A DNA stretch of 64,000 nt from Symbiodinium natans (GCA_905221605.1 CAJNDS010002079.1:1762001-1826000); one strand, 5' to 3'. Positions 11,088 to 21,556 are shown, numbered from the stretch's first letter. Translations and numbers: made by a program. The notes: generated by a model from the sequence alone, not told the origin.

Positions 11088-11169
11088 GGACCCTGAGCAT
11101 GAGGCCACCGATGGTGACAGCTTTACAGAGTGGCGGTCGCGCCATCGGGAGCCGAGACAGACACTGTGA
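11088..11169 (+). CDS. Exon-like island, possible terminal exon
   Basis: Follows ACTTCTAG. The acidic/basic frame DPEHEATDGDSFTEWRSRHR ends with TGA. It lies immediately before foldback element H. Confidence 0.45.
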
Positions 11170-11182
11170 CGCTGCTGTAATG

Positions 11183-11303
11183 TACTACTAATTGCTTAAG
11201 AACCCCCCCCCAAAAAAAAAAAAAAAAAAACATATCCTTCCTTATGAGGGTAACATGTTTTTTTTTCCATATTCTTTTGGGGTTCTTAAGCAAATAGTAG
11301 TGT
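11183..11303. mobile_element. Foldback element H with C9-A19 junction
   Basis: Arms TACTACTAATTGCTTAAGAA and TTCTTAAGCAAATAGTAGTG enclose a run of nine C followed directly by about nineteen A, and a T8 run. MITE-like; the right arm recurs near 42479. Confidence 0.6.
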
Positions 11304-11314
11304 AGGGTTTAGGT

Positions 11315-11430
11315 TGGGATGTTCCCCCCCTCTACTAACAGTCCTTAAGAGGGATCAGAAGTCCCCCCCCCTCCCCTATTGTAACCCCGATGAAGGGCCG
11401 TTCGTATAAGGGGGAGGGAACAACATCCCA
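11315..11430. mobile_element. Foldback element A, copy 2
   Basis: TGGGATGTTCCCCCC ... GGGAACAACATCCCA ends with ACAGTCCTTA / GAAGGGCCGTTCGTATAAGG inner arms. About 116 bp. Confidence 0.75.
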
Positions 11431-11603
11431 AGGTTTAGGGGTTTTAGGGGTTTGGGGAACTCAGTTGGGTGATTTTGGGAGTTTAGTTTGGGGTTTTGGG
11501 GTTTAGGGGGCTTGGGGGTTTAGCAGCTTACTTTGGGGGTTTTGGGGTTCTTGGTTTTTTGTTTTTTTTGGGATTTTGGGGGTTTGGGTGTTTCGGTCCC
11601 CAG

Positions 11604-11676
11604 TGCCCTGCGTGGTCAGACAAATGAAGGCCGTAAAGAAGTCCTAGAATCAGATCACGGCAGATACAAGAAGACG
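11604..11676 (+). CDS. Exon-like island with both edges
   Basis: Acceptor TTTCGGTCCCCAG, frame ALRGQTNEGRKEVLESDHGR then YKKT, ending ACG|GTACGAAG. One of the better exon candidates; hydrophilic, family unknown. Confidence 0.5.
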
Positions 11677-11764
11677 GTACGAAGTTTTTTTTGTTTGGGT
11701 GTTTCCGAAATTCGGGGTAGCTTGGTGTGATCCTTATGAGAAGGGAAGCCGACTATTTGGGGGT

Positions 11765-11893
11765 TTAAATTAGGGGTCCTCCTTGTTTTCGGAGACCGTC
11801 AATATGTGCCTTCGTGAGTCGACCCGCCTCTTGGACCAACTTTTCGGAAGCCCGCATCCGTTTGGTGGTGGAGTGGTGGAGTGGTGGTGGTGG
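11765..11893 (+). CDS. Coding-like island, strand uncertain
   Basis: On the plus strand, after CCTTGTTTTCGGAG (11794), the frame reads TVNMCLRESTRLLDQLFGS. On the minus strand the same DNA reads ASEKLVQEAGRLTKAHIDGL and then GLRKQGG before a stop. Both look protein-like; pyrimidine tract and neighbours favour plus. Confidence 0.38.
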
Positions 11894-12152
11894 AGGCGGT
11901 GGTGATGGTGGTCCTGAGAACCTCCACATCGCAAGTGTTTTGTAGTGTTTATGGTTTAGGGTACGGCACATTTTGGGCGCCGCTCTCGTCGCAGGTTTAG
12001 GTTTGAGGGAATTTGGGCTTACAAGGGGACTTCGACGCCACACTTGGATCTAGAACCCAAAACTCTCGCCCTGAAGGGTGGGACGGTTTAGGGTTTAGGG
12101 TTTGTGATTAGGGTTAGGGTTTTATATCCTTGGGCAGCCCTAAAAACTGCAG

Positions 12153-12196
12153 ATGTCCTACTTAGTGGCCCAGTTCTTCATAACTGCCGAACTCAA
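12153..12196 (+). CDS. Exon-like island, canonical splice sites
   Basis: AAACTGCAG|ATG ... CTCAA|GTAAGG: 44 nt reading MSYLVAQFFITAEL. Hydrophobic. Among the cleanest acceptor/donor pairs in the window. Confidence 0.5.
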
Positions 12197-12360
12197 GTAA
12201 GGCCCTATAAACCCTAAACCCTAAACCCTAAACCCTAAACCCTAAACCCTAAACCCTAAACCCTATAAACCCTAAACCCTGAGTACCCGCGCTTTAAGCC
12301 CCTCAAAGGCCAAGCTGGCGCGTGCCGGAGCCACGATTTGGGCAGGAACGGCTTTTGTAT

Positions 12361-12427
12361 CCCTAAACCCTAAACCCTAAACCCTAAACCCTAAACCCTA
12401 AACCCTAAACCCTAAACCCTAAACCCT
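12361..12427. repeat. CCCTAAA array
   Basis: About nine perfect units. A similar array at 12205-12275 flanks the other side of a short island (12285-12353) that is open in three frames and so uninformative. Confidence 0.95.
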
Positions 12428-12828
12428 CTCAAGACCAAAGGGCTGCCAAGCATGGAATCCCCCTGTGTAGTCTCTGCGCCTCAAGCCCCGCATGATTGAA
12501 CCTTGAACCCCTAAACCCCAGCTTTAAATCTCAAACCCCTAAGGGTCCACGTACCATATTTTCATATTCTTAAGGCCACTTGACTCTAAACCGTAAACCC
12601 TTTATAGGGCTACGGGGTTTAGAGGGTTTATAACGTTTACAAGCTTTAGGGTTTTGGGTTCTCAGACTATATGTTCGCATACTGGGGCACTTTAGGGCCC
12701 CCAAGCATCCCCATGTTAGGCGCACGGACCCTTAGGGTTACACCCAAGACCCGAAGCCCTACACCCTAAACCTAAATCCTAAACCCTAAACCCTAGACCT
12801 TAAACCCTAAACCCTAAACCCTAAGCCC

Positions 12829-12905
12829 TAAACCCTAAACCCTAAACCCTAAACCCTAAACCCTAAACCCTAAACCCTAAACCCTAAACCCTAAACCCTA
12901 AACCT
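12829..12905. repeat. CCCTAAA array
   Basis: About eleven units, mostly perfect. Confidence 0.95.
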
Positions 12906-12933
12906 TAAACCCTAGCCCTGAACCCTAAACCTT

Positions 12934-13080
12934 GAACATGGTAAGCCCTGGTGGCTTTCCCATGCCCTCTGGGTCCGAAAAATCTCGCAAACAAATGGAG
13001 AGGCGCCGCCTGTTAGCCAGACCCAATGGCGTCTGCCGACGTTTGCCGAGATGAGTGGCGACTACCCAGGCGCACCAGAG
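12934..13080 (+). CDS. Exon-like island, 49 codons
   Basis: The frame reads EHGKPWWLSHALWVRKISQT then EAPPVSQTQWRLPTFAEMSG and ends GAG|GTTTGGGG. Trp-rich. Length and a donor on the array edge make it one of the better candidates. Family unknown. Confidence 0.5.
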
Positions 13081-13213
13081 GTTTGGGGTTTAGGGTTTAG
13101 GGTTTGGGGTTTGGGGTTTGGAGTTTGGGGTTTAGATTTGAGAGGTGTCTACTTGGAACTTGGAACCCCTTTTGAGGTGTAGCAAGGTGGGTTATGGGGC
13201 TTTGAGAGGTGTC

Positions 13214-13313
13214 TACTTGGAAGCCCTTTAGACTTAGTAAGTAGGGTTAGCAAGGTAGGATATGGGAATAGCAATCGGGTTTCTAGGGGATTGCCAAGTC
13301 AAAAAGAGCTTCT
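13214..13313. mobile_element. Foldback element E, copy 1
   Basis: Arms CTTGGAAGCCCTTTAGACTT and AAGTCAAAAAGAGCTTCTAA, with TAGTAAGTAGGG inside. Same layout as 17112-17222 and 50828-51108. Confidence 0.65.
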
Positions 13314-13361
13314 AAACCCTAAACCCTAAGCCCTGCACACGTTGTCAATCTGCAACCACAG

Positions 13362-13431
13362 AATTGTCATGGGCCCCCAGTTCTTCGTTTGGCGTCCGGT
13401 TCTCTCAGAATATCAGGCTTTTAGTCTCAGG
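13362..13431 (+). CDS. Exon-like island, both edges
   Basis: Acceptor ATCTGCAACCACAG. Frame IVMGPQFFVWRPVLSEYQAF then SLR, ending AGG|GTTTAGG. Aromatic-rich, function unknown. Confidence 0.5.
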
Positions 13432-13532
13432 GTTTAGGACGTACCCTCGTATTCCTTCGAAGCCCTAAACCCTAAACCCTAAACCCTAAAAACTAAATCC
13501 TAAACCGCTAAACCGTAAACCCTACACTCCAC

Positions 13533-13616
13533 GACCTGGCCCATGGCCTGAACGCCAGCTGTGGGTCAGGCTTCCTGCTGGTCGACTTAGGTGCGCCCTC
13601 GCAGATCGAGTCTTAG
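13533..13616 (+). CDS. Exon-like island with stop
   Basis: Frame DLAHGLNASCGSGFLLVDLG then APSQIES and TAG. The alternative frame (GPWPERQLWVRLPAGRLR) stays open to an A|GTTTAGG edge at 13621, so frame is uncertain. Confidence 0.4.
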   Translation, partial: DLAHGLNASCGSGFLLVDLGAPSQIES

Positions 13617-13825
13617 CTCACAGTTTAGGGTTTAGGGTTTAGGGTTTAGTTGTTTAGGGTTTAGGGTTGAGGGCCTGGAGCAAACAACAGGCAACGAGAT
13701 ACCCAACTAAGGAGCGCTTTCCTAGACATGGGAGTTTCGGGTACAGTGCACAAAACGCCTAAAACATTCAACCACTTGACCCCACTCGTTGTTTATTTGT
13801 TATGTGTTACTTGTGGTTTAGGACT

Positions 13826-13925
13826 TGGGATGTTCTTATACTAGCAGCCCTGAATAGGGACTGCAGTAATCCCCCCCCCCATTAGAATCACTATACAGGA
13901 TTGTTAGTATAGGGGGATCATCCCA
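13826..13925. mobile_element. Foldback element A, copy 3
   Basis: TGGGATGTTCTTATACTAGC and GTTAGTATAGGGGGATCATC arms around a C10 run. 100 bp. Confidence 0.75.
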
Positions 13926-14434
13926 AGGTTCAGGACTACCCATAAGAGCCCAGTAGATTCCCCCTCAATCGACTCCCGCACACAAGTACTCCCTATTCCT
14001 GGGATTTCGGGTTTCGGTGTTTAGGGTTTAGTGTTGAGGGTTTTTATGAAACTCAAAATCTCAACCATCTATTTCTCGCTTCAGCTACAGTACTTAGACC
14101 TTCGGTGTAGCTTACTAAGTACCACAGAAACCCCAAACTTATACAAGCTATAAACCCCAACCCTTGTTTATGCATGGGTGATGGGTAGTGGTAGCCGGTG
14201 TTACAAGCAGGGTAACCAGTGTTACAGCTTCACATTCGCACTTTGTTTGGGGTTCTTGCTCTTAAAGCCCTACCTATTGCGACCCCATGAGCCATCAAGT
14301 ATGCTGCTTGAACACTGTTCTAAACCCTAAACCCTAAACCCTAAACCCTAAACCCTAAACCCTAAACCCTGCACCCCAAACCCCAAGCCTTCGGTACTTG
14401 GCGCGGCGGCCCTAACTTCCCCGACGTCTCTTTC

Positions 14435-14532
14435 CCTAAGGATCCATGTATCTATAAAGTCTAGGTATACTTGGGCCCTGAAGCTACTGTATAAGAAACC
14501 CCTTGAGGCCCAAGTATATACTGCGTATGCAC
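14435..14532. mobile_element. Foldback element C, copy 1
   Basis: Arms CCTAAGGATCCATGTATCTA ... GTATATACTGCGTATGCACC with an inner TACTTGGGCCC / GAGGCCCAAGTA pair. MITE-like, non-coding. Confidence 0.65.
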
Positions 14533-14649
14533 CCTAAACCCTAAACCCTAAATCCTAGATCCTAAACCCTAAACCCTAAACCCTAAATCCTAAACCCTAA
14601 ACCCTAAACCCTAAACCCTAAACCCTAAGCAGTTTGCATTGCAAGGAAG

Positions 14650-14741
14650 GCATGCGGCTAAGCACCAACCAGACTGCGGGCGGCTTCGAGACCTTGCGAA
14701 CCTACCGGTCGCGTGATGGCCAGAGACTCAGGGAATCGAGG
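14650..14741 (+). CDS. Exon-like island
   Basis: Follows GCAAGGAAG. Frame MRLSTNQTAGGFETLRTYRS then RDGQRLRESR before a stretch of GGGCTTAGA repeats. No clean donor. Confidence 0.42.
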
Positions 14742-15355
14742 GCTTAGAAGGCTTAGAGGGCTTAGAGGGCTTAGAGGGCTTAGAGGGCTTTGGGTTCAGG
14801 GTTTAGGGTTTAGCCCTCAACCCTCAACCCTAAACCCGAAGCCCGAAACCCTAAACCCTAAACCCTTGAGGTTGTGGATTGAGTGCTCAGAGGTACCCAG
14901 ATACCCCGAAACCCTAAACTTATCGGGTCCTTAAGGGAGGGGGCTTCATGCGGGGTTGGTGCTTAGGGAAGATTAGGCGGCCTTTGGGAGTATTAGGGAA
15001 GCTTGGGTTAGGGTTATATACCCCCGCCCCCCCGCTTCCCTTACGGACACTATAATCAACCCTCAACCCGACCCACAAAGCCAAGGGATGTTCCCACCGA
15101 GGGCCACAACCCTACACAAAGATAGGATGCTGGGTAGCGACTGTGTTCCCTAGGGTTTAGGGCGTAGGGTTTAGGGTGGTTCAGGGTTTCGGGTTGCGGT
15201 GAAGTTCATTGTTGAAACAGGGAGCGAGTGAGGGCGACAATCTTGCTGGCAAGACATCCCATGACTCCGAACGCAGTAAACCCTGTACAACCCGAAAAAA
15301 ACACTATACTACCCGAATAGTCTACCCTTTACAACCCTATCTGACCTTATACAAC

Positions 15356-15461
15356 CCCTAAGGGTCCATGTCCTATAGAGTACATATTAGGGTCCTAAAG
15401 CTACCATCTGGGAGCCTTTAAGCCCCAAGTATATACTATATGGGTACATGGACCCTTAGGG
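15356..15461. mobile_element. Foldback element C, copy 2
   Basis: CCCTAAGGGTCCATGTCCTA ... TGGGTACATGGACCCTTAGG ends, 106 bp, with inner TAGGGTCCTAAAGCTACC and AGCCCCAAGTATATACTA. Confidence 0.8.
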
Positions 15462-15522
15462 CAACCCTACAGAACCCTAAACCCTAAACCCTAAACCCTA
15501 AACCCTAAACCCTAAACCCCAC

Positions 15523-15607
15523 GGAGCCTTTGGCAAGGTATTGCGTGGCACCCAGTGCGGGAGGAAAGGAGTCGCATCCATTGCGACGCAGGCGCGCGCA
15601 TCGTTGA
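15523..15607 (+). CDS. Exon-like island with kinase-type glycine loop
   Basis: The frame opens GAFGKVLRGTQCGRKGVA. The G-x-FGKV...G...VA spacing resembles subdomain I of protein kinases (ATP-binding loop followed by VA-x-K), but the first glycine of the usual motif is missing and no VAxK lysine follows (VASI). Suggestive only. Confidence 0.33.
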
Positions 15608-16144
15608 GTTTTCAAACAATATAAACCCTAAGCCTTATAAGCCCTAAACCCTAAGCCCTAAACCCTTTCCCTAAACCCTAAACCCTAAACCCGAATTCAA
15701 CCCCAAGCCCTAAACCCTTAGCGTTTTCGGAGGCTTGAAAGACCCAGGCGGGGTGCATGTGCTCTCTGGTTCCGGGTTCAGGCACCGCAAGCATTGCGTT
15801 TTTTTCATGCACCGCAAAGGCAAAACAGTTGTTCATTTTATCATTTTATAATGTATGTATATGTAATTATATATATATATATATGGTCAGAGTACTCGGA
15901 CGCTCTGGGTGTAGGTTTGGGGTTTAGGGTTTAGGGTCTAGGGGTAAGTACTCGAAACAGTACCGGCTTTTCCCTGGCTTCTGAATATGTAGGCTACCCT
16001 CTCGGGATGGCGCATGGCTTTATCATGTGCTAGAAAGCAAGCTTTTCAGAGACCCCCGTTCCCCTGAACTATGCAACAGCCCTCCAAGATCTTATGTGGG
16101 ATCCCGAAGGCTAAGCCCTACTCCCTAACCCCTAACCCCTAACC

Positions 16145-16208
16145 CCTAAACCCTAAACCCTAAACCCTAAACCCTAAACCCTAAACCCTAAACCCTAAAC
16201 CCTAAACC
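16145..16208. repeat. CCCTAAA array
   Basis: About nine units. Confidence 0.95.
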
Positions 16209-16238
16209 CCAAACAACCTCGAATTTAGGTTTTGGCAG

Positions 16239-16284
16239 CCCCAAGGCCTGAAACCAATGGTTTTCTTGCCGCTTGCAATCCACG
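16239..16284 (+). CDS. Exon-like island
   Basis: Acceptor GTTTTGGCAG. Frame PQGLKPMVFLPLAIH, ending CACG|GTTGAGG. Confidence 0.45.
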
Positions 16285-16474
16285 GTTGAGGACTTTCGGG
16301 TGTAGGGTCTGCAGGGTTTACAGGGTTTGTAGGGTTTGTAGGGTTTGTAGGGTTTGTAGGGTTTGTAGGGTTTGTAGGATGTTCCGGGGTTTGGGTTTAT
16401 AGGGTTTAGGTTTCCAGCAGGCTCTTGCTTGAAAGAAGAAAGCAGCTTAGCTCCTCACCCAAAGTTTGACCTGT

Positions 16475-16610
16475 ACTTGGAGGTTCAGGATACTTACTAA
16501 CCCAACTATAACTTCTAAGTCATAACCCTCTTAGGGTACTCAAGAGTCTTATACGTCGGTTAGAACTACACCTATAATTGGGCTGTACGCACCCTCAACC
16601 CGGTGCCAAG
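16475..16610. mobile_element. Foldback element B, copy 1
   Basis: TACTTGGAGGTTCAGGATAC left end; the right end CACCCTCAACCCGGTGCCAA is diverged. The interior has TAACCC and GGGCTGTA blocks in opposite orientation. Confidence 0.65.
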
Positions 16611-16806
16611 TCGGGTGCAGGTGGTTTTGGTTATAGGGTTTGGGGTTTAGTTACTTCTCGCAAAAAAGAAAACACCTTTGCCTGAAACCTTATTGCACGC
16701 AACCCCTGAAGGGACATCTCCTTCACGGGTGTACTGTGTAGGGTTTAAGTCTTACTGCAACAAAAAGCCCGAATTAAACCCTATAACCCTAAGCCCTAAA
16801 CCCTAA

Positions 16807-16980
16807 AACGTAGTCACTAACGTCTTCGTGCAACTAGACAAGGCCCTAAGTACACCCTCCCGGAAGGCGTGTCCAGTCAACACGGCGGATGGCCTGAAGA
16901 GACGCGTTATGCCCTCTTGGCTGGGATTGCACGGAGGAGTTTATGGGGGTGGAAGTTTTAGCCGCCCTAAAGCCCTTTAA
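16807..16980 (+). CDS. Exon-like island, up to 57 codons
   Basis: Frame NVVTNVFVQLDKALSTPSRK then ACPVNTADGLKRRVMPSWLG, open to TAA 16978. A donor GGA|GTTTATGG lies at 16938. Among the longer open islands; no family recognised. Confidence 0.5.
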   Translation, partial: NVVTNVFVQLDKALSTPSRKACPVNTADGLKRRVMPSWLGLHGGVYGGGSFSRPKAL

Positions 16981-17111
16981 TCTCTTGACCTCTAGACCCG
17001 CAGTTCCCAAGCGAATGACACCAGAGTGAAGGACCTAAGCCCTGACCCGAAGCCCGAAACCCTAAAGCCTAAACCCTAAACACTTAGGCACCCTGCGTGC
17101 AAAGCCCCTTG

Positions 17112-17222
17112 CTGGAAGCCCTGTTGACTTAGTACGTAGGGTTCGGCAGTTGGGTTATGGGGATCATGATAGGGTTTCGAGGGGATGCTAAGTGGACTTG
17201 CTAAGTCAGAAGAGCTTCCAAG
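17112..17222. mobile_element. Foldback element E, copy 2
   Basis: CTGGAAGCCCTGTTGACTTA / GACTTGCTAAGTCAGAAGAG arms ending GCTTCCAAG; interior TACGTAGGG and AGGGTTTCGAGGGGAT. Confidence 0.75.
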
Positions 17223-17395
17223 TGGGGGTTTACGAAAATGAGGGACCCCTTAATTTACAGATCCCAAATAGGAGGGTTCCTTCATACTAAGGACCCCAAG
17301 AAGGTACCCCAAATTTAGAGAGAACAAGGGACCCTTAGTAGGATTCCTTCATACTAAGGACCCCAGTAAGGTACCCCGAATTTCGGAAACCCCCC
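17223..17395. mobile_element. Foldback element F, copy 1
   Basis: GGGGGTTTACGAAAATGAGG and GTACCCCGAATTTCGGAAAC ends. Inside, CTTCATACTAAGGACCCC occurs twice, a direct repeat about 68 bp apart. Confidence 0.7.
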
Positions 17396-17398
17396 AAG

Positions 17399-17457
17399 CG
17401 GCCAAGGTCCTGATTGAGCTACAGAGTCGATGTTCAGGCGCTCCGGCGGCATCGGAG
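17399..17457 (+). CDS. Exon-like island
   Basis: Follows CCCCCAAG at the end of element F. Frame AKVLIELQSRCSGAPAASE, ending GAG|GGTTGTTTGG. Confidence 0.42.
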
Positions 17458-17475
17458 GGTTGTTTGGGGGTTTCG

Positions 17476-17557
17476 ACCCTAAACCCTAAACCCTAAACCC
17501 TAAACCCTAAACCCTAAACCCTAAACCCTAAACCCTAAACCCTAAACCCTAAACCCG
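17476..17557. repeat. CCCTAAA array
   Basis: About twelve perfect units. Confidence 0.95.
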
Positions 17558-17868
17558 GGTTTGCCCATTACGCTGGTTTTGGGGGGTTTGTAGGATGTGG
17601 TGGGTTTGGGGGGCTGAGGGCTTGTTAGGGTAAAGGGAGCTTGGGAGGTTTGGGGGGGTTTTGGTCTGGGGGGGGGCTTGGGGACCCCAAACCCTAAACC
17701 CCAAACCCTACTAAAACTCCAAACCCTACATCCCTACATCCCAAACCCAAAACCCCAAACCTCAAACCCACTCAAACCCACTCAACCCCAAACCCTAAGC
17801 CCTAAACCTCCAACCCTAAGCCCGAAACCCTAAACCCTAAACCCTAAACCCTAAGCCCCGAACATGAG

Positions 17869-17952
17869 TTTGCGCGAGGTGTGCACCAGGGGACTTTCGC
17901 CTTGGCCGAGTGGGAAGTCATGGGAGCGCCAGCGATGGATATGGCAGCTTGA
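17869..17952 (+). CDS. Exon-like island, possible terminal exon
   Basis: Follows GAACATGAG. Frame FARGVHQGTFALAEWEVMGA then PAMDMAA and TGA. A second frame (MSLREVCTRGLSPW) is also open. Confidence 0.42.
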   Translation, partial: FARGVHQGTFALAEWEVMGAPAMDMAA

Positions 17953-18151
17953 GCTGAGGATTTAAGGTTGCTGGATTGGGGTTTAGGGTTTAGGGTTTAG
18001 GGTTTAGGGTTTAGGGTTTGGGGTTTGGGGTTTAGGGTGTAGGGTTCAGGGTAGAGGGTTCAGGGTTCAGGGTTTAGGGTTTGAGGTTTTGGGTTTGAGG
18101 TTTGGGGTTTGGGGCTTAGGGTTTGGGGTTGAGGGGTTAGGCCCGGCAAGC

Positions 18152-18187
18152 GTACAATTGGGTTATAAGTACCCCGGACCTCCAAGC
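18152..18187. mobile_element. Foldback element B, right-end remnant
   Basis: ACAATTGGGTTATAAGTACC followed by CCGGACCTCCAAGCA matches the right end of element B. Confidence 0.55.
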
Positions 18188-18293
18188 AAAGGCCAAATCC
18201 AAGGCTAAGGCAGCCACGCAGAGACCCCAAACCCTAAACCCTAAACCCTAAACCCTAAACCCTAAACCCTAAAACCCCAAACCCTAAACAAGT

Positions 18294-18380
18294 GTCGCCA
18301 TGTCTGTCTGTGACACCTGCGCACACACACGTCGGACGTTTCCCTTCGAGTGGCCGCCTGGAACTCTTGCTCATAGGGCG
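18294..18380 (+). CDS. Exon-like island
   Basis: Frame VAMSVCDTCAHTRRTFPFEW then PPGTLAHRA, ending GCG|GGTTTAGG. Acceptor ACAAG at 18290 (approximate). Confidence 0.42.
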
Positions 18381-18520
18381 GGTTTAGGGTTTAGGGTTTA
18401 GGGTTTAGGGTTTCGGGTTCAGGGTTTAGGGTTTAGGGTTTAGGGTTTAGGGCACAGTCCCCTTCGGCCCATTCCATGCCAACATGGGAAAAGCACTTGC
18501 TGCTCAGTTTTTTGTTTCAA

Positions 18521-18631
18521 ATGGGGGTTTCCGAAATTGGGGGTACCGTTTCCGAAATATGGGGTACCTTATTGGGGGGAATCCTATTTTTTGGAGTCCG
18601 CATTAGGGATCCCTTATTCTCGTAAACCCCC
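18521..18631. mobile_element. Foldback element F, copy 2
   Basis: ATGGGGGTTTCCGAAATTGG and TTATTCTCGTAAACCCCCAT ends; TTTCCGAAAT-GGGGTACC occurs twice near the left end. Confidence 0.7.
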
Positions 18632-19689
18632 ATAATCCTCTGTAGCAACACCGCACACATTTGCAACACTCAGTTGTTCCTTCGGTTCGAAACACACCCT
18701 TTGGTCTTGCTTAAGCAAAGCTAAAGCAAAAGGACTATGAGTCCCGGGTTTGTGCAAAGGGTGAACCCCCCCTTTTCGGACTGGTCTTCTATATCCGCTC
18801 GAAATTGTCCTAAACTCTGCAACCCGTGAGCCCCAAGCCCTAAAAAATCCTTAAGCCCTAAACCCTACACCCTGAAGCCAAGGTAGCACGTCTCTGGCGT
18901 TCCTGGCCGCAGTGTGAGGATTTGGGGTGGCGCGGAAGAATTGGATTTGGGGCTTGGGGAGTAGGGTTTAGGATGTAGGGCTAGGGAGGCTGAACCTGAT
19001 AAGGCAGGGTGGGAAGCTTATGGGGTTTAGGGTCTCTTGGGTTTGCGTAGAACTAGAAGGGTCCTCGACTGGGTTATAGCAAGGGTGCCCTTCCTTGCAA
19101 TCTGCCGAAGATTCCTGACCTCCCCTCCCCCAGGCTCTGCAATCTAAACCTTTTTCCAGTTCCTAAATAAGGGATTAGAGGACTGGCCACCTTAAAAAGA
19201 AACTACACTGTCCTTATTTCAAAGTTTCTATTTGTTTAGGCGATGATGCGGTACGCCTATATACGATGCCGGTACAGCCCCCACCCTACCACTGGTTTCC
19301 TCCCATGTGGTTGGGGTGGTAGGGGTTTCTTATCGGGCTTCTAGGCAATAAACCCTAAACCCTAAACCCTGAACCCTAAACCGTGACTTACTAAGTCCAA
19401 AGAGCCTCCAAGTATGGCTTTGGGGTAGAACCCGAAAACAAGAACTGGCAGTTGCCCAACCCCTAAGCCCCTAGACCGAACCCCTAAAACCCTAACCCCT
19501 AAACCCTAAACCCTAAACCCTAAATAACCCTAAACCCACCAGGGATACCTTTCATTGGGGGATTCGAAATTGTGGCCCTGCAGGTGTGTCGGGTTTAGGA
19601 CCTTTCCAGCTCAAATTGTGGTGCCATCTGCGCCAGCAACAAAGCACATAAGTTACAGCGGATAAACCCTTTTTATCAACTCTATAATC

Positions 19690-19775
19690 CCAAGCATGTG
19701 TGTCAATATGTGTATATATATATACATAAACATATATATATATGCCACAAACATATATATATATATATGCCTTGT
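19690..19775. repeat. TA/ATAT microsatellite
   Basis: TATATATATACATA-type runs on both sides of CACAAACATAT. Short open frames across it are low-complexity artefacts. Confidence 0.85.
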
Positions 19776-20146
19776 CAACCTTCACCCTTGTAAACTGCAC
19801 CGCTCGGGCAACAAGAAAGGGTTCCAGGACTGTCTGGGATATCATTTTCATGAGAACCCTACAATCCCTATAGAGCTCAAAGCCCTAGCACCCATAAACC
19901 CTATAAGCACTACAAAAACCATAAACCCAATACGCTCTATAGACCCTATAAACCCTGCAAGCCCTGTAAGCTCCATAAGTCTAAACCCCCCAAGAAGACT
20001 TAGACCCTCAGTACAAAGCCCTAAACCCTAAACCACCCTAGACCCTAAACCCTAAACCCTAACCCTAAACCCTAAACCACCCTAGACCCTAAACCCTAAA
20101 CCCTAAACCACCCTAAACCCTAAACCCTAAACCCTAAACCCTAAAC

Positions 20147-20228
20147 GCATTGAGGCCCTGCTTCGAGTTCATGGACCTTGAGCAAGCGAAAGCGAAATGC
20201 CTGGCTCAAGCCTCGGCGACATCTCCCG
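20147..20228 (+). CDS. Exon-like island
   Basis: Frame ALRPCFEFMDLEQAKAKCLA then QASATSP, open between two arrays. The right edge C|GAAACCC could be a GA donor of the type known from dinoflagellates. Confidence 0.4.
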
Positions 20229-20303
20229 AAACCCTAAACCCTAAACCCTAAACCCTAAACCCTAAACCCTAAACCCTAAACCCTAAACCCTAAACCCTAA
20301 ACC
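20226..20303. repeat. CCCTAAA array
   Basis: About eleven perfect units. Confidence 0.95.
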
Positions 20304-20563
20304 CCTTAACTATAAACCCAAAACCCTCAGCCCTCCGGGGTTTCAGGGTTTGGGGTTTCGGGTTTAGGGTTTAGGGTTTAGGGTTCAGGGTTTAGGGTTT
20401 AGGGCTTAGGGCCCTAAACAACCCCTAAACCCGAAACCCTAGAAACCCCATTTAAGCCCCTCAACCCTCCTAAACCCCACAAGCCCCAATAAGCCCGTAA
20501 AATGCTGGCAGGCTCGAAGCCCCGAAGCCTTTTTGAGGTGTAGGGCCCGTTGTAGTGGTTCAG

Positions 20564-20596
20564 AGCCTTCTGCGCATGTTGCGGCCATGGGTCAAA
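20564..20596 (+). CDS. Exon-like micro-island
   Basis: Acceptor TAGTGGTTCAG, frame SLLRMLRPWVK, ending AAA|GTCTTTAGG. Short but with both edges. Confidence 0.38.
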
Positions 20597-20906
20597 GTCT
20601 TTAGGGGTTAGGGTTTAGTAGGGTTTAGGGTTTAGGGTTTCGGGATTAGGGTTGATATTTAGGGAGGTCCTTGCGGGAAGGTCTAGGAACTGCCGGAGGT
20701 TGGAGTGTTGGGACAAATTGACCCCCAATCCCTCATCCTTAACCCTAAACCTCTAAACCCTCAACACTAAACCCCTGTCACCCCCTCCCCCCCCCCCACC
20801 CCCAACCCCCCAACACCCTAAACTCTAATCTCCCAAGCCCTCAACCCCAAACGCTAAACCCGAAACCCGAAACCCTAAGCCCTTCCTGTTGAAGGTAGTT
20901 GCTGAG

Positions 20907-20963
20907 CTTAATTCTTTCGGAGGCCCCATCCTCCATTCCCATGTAGAGGACGTGGAAGCCGCC
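20907..20963 (+). CDS. Exon-like island
   Basis: Follows TAGTTGCTGAG. Frame LNSFGGPILHSHVEDVEAA, then a C tract and an A tract. No donor visible. Confidence 0.4.
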
Positions 20964-21097
20964 CCCCCCTCCCCCCCCCAAAAAAAAAAAGAAGCAAAAA
21001 CCATCCAACACGCCGCCAGGGTCGGCGGACCCTAAACCCTAAACCCTAAGCCCTATACCCTCAACCCTAAACCGTAAACCTCCTCCACGCCTCCCAG

Positions 21098-21220
21098 GCT
21101 GACGAGGCATGTGATGGCTTCTCCTTCTCCGCCGCCGCGATGTCTGGCGGACGTGGGAGCGGCTGCACCTCGGATCACCGGGAAAGTTCGAAAGTTCACT
21201 CTCCCCTACACGTACCCCGG
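21098..21220 (+). CDS. Exon-like island with textbook acceptor
   Basis: Pyrimidine tract CCTCCTCCACGCCTCCCAG precedes it. Frame LTRHVMASPSPPPRCLADVG then APRITGKVRKFTLPYTYPG, ending at GG|GTTAGGG. 123 nt. A second frame (ADEACDGFSFSAAAMSGG) is open too. Confidence 0.5.
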
Positions 21221-21511
21221 GTTAGGGTTTAGAGGGTCTAGGGTTTAGGGTTTAAAAGTTTAGGGTTTAGGGTTTAGGGTTTAGGGTTTAGGGTTTAGGG
21301 TCTTACGTCATCTTCAACCCAAGGGTATGGAAGGTTTGGGGCTTGGGGTATGATCAGAGCTGAGGGTTCTAAGCTCGAGGCCCTGTGAGCTCTGAACCTT
21401 TTGAGCTAAACCTTTTACCTTAGGGTTTAGGGTTTAGGGTTTAGGGTTTAGGGTTTAGGGTTTAGGGTTTAGGCTAAATCCTAAACCCCTTCAAGAGGTC
21501 TCTTGGAGTAG

Positions 21512-21556
21512 CTGTCACGTGTCGTTCAGGAGGTCTTTGAGGCCCTCATGAGATAG
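21512..21556 (+). CDS. Exon-like island, possible terminal exon
   Basis: Begins directly after GGAGTAG. Frame LSRVVQEVFEALMR then TAG. Amphipathic helix pattern. Confidence 0.38.
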   Translation: MSRVVQEVFEALMR

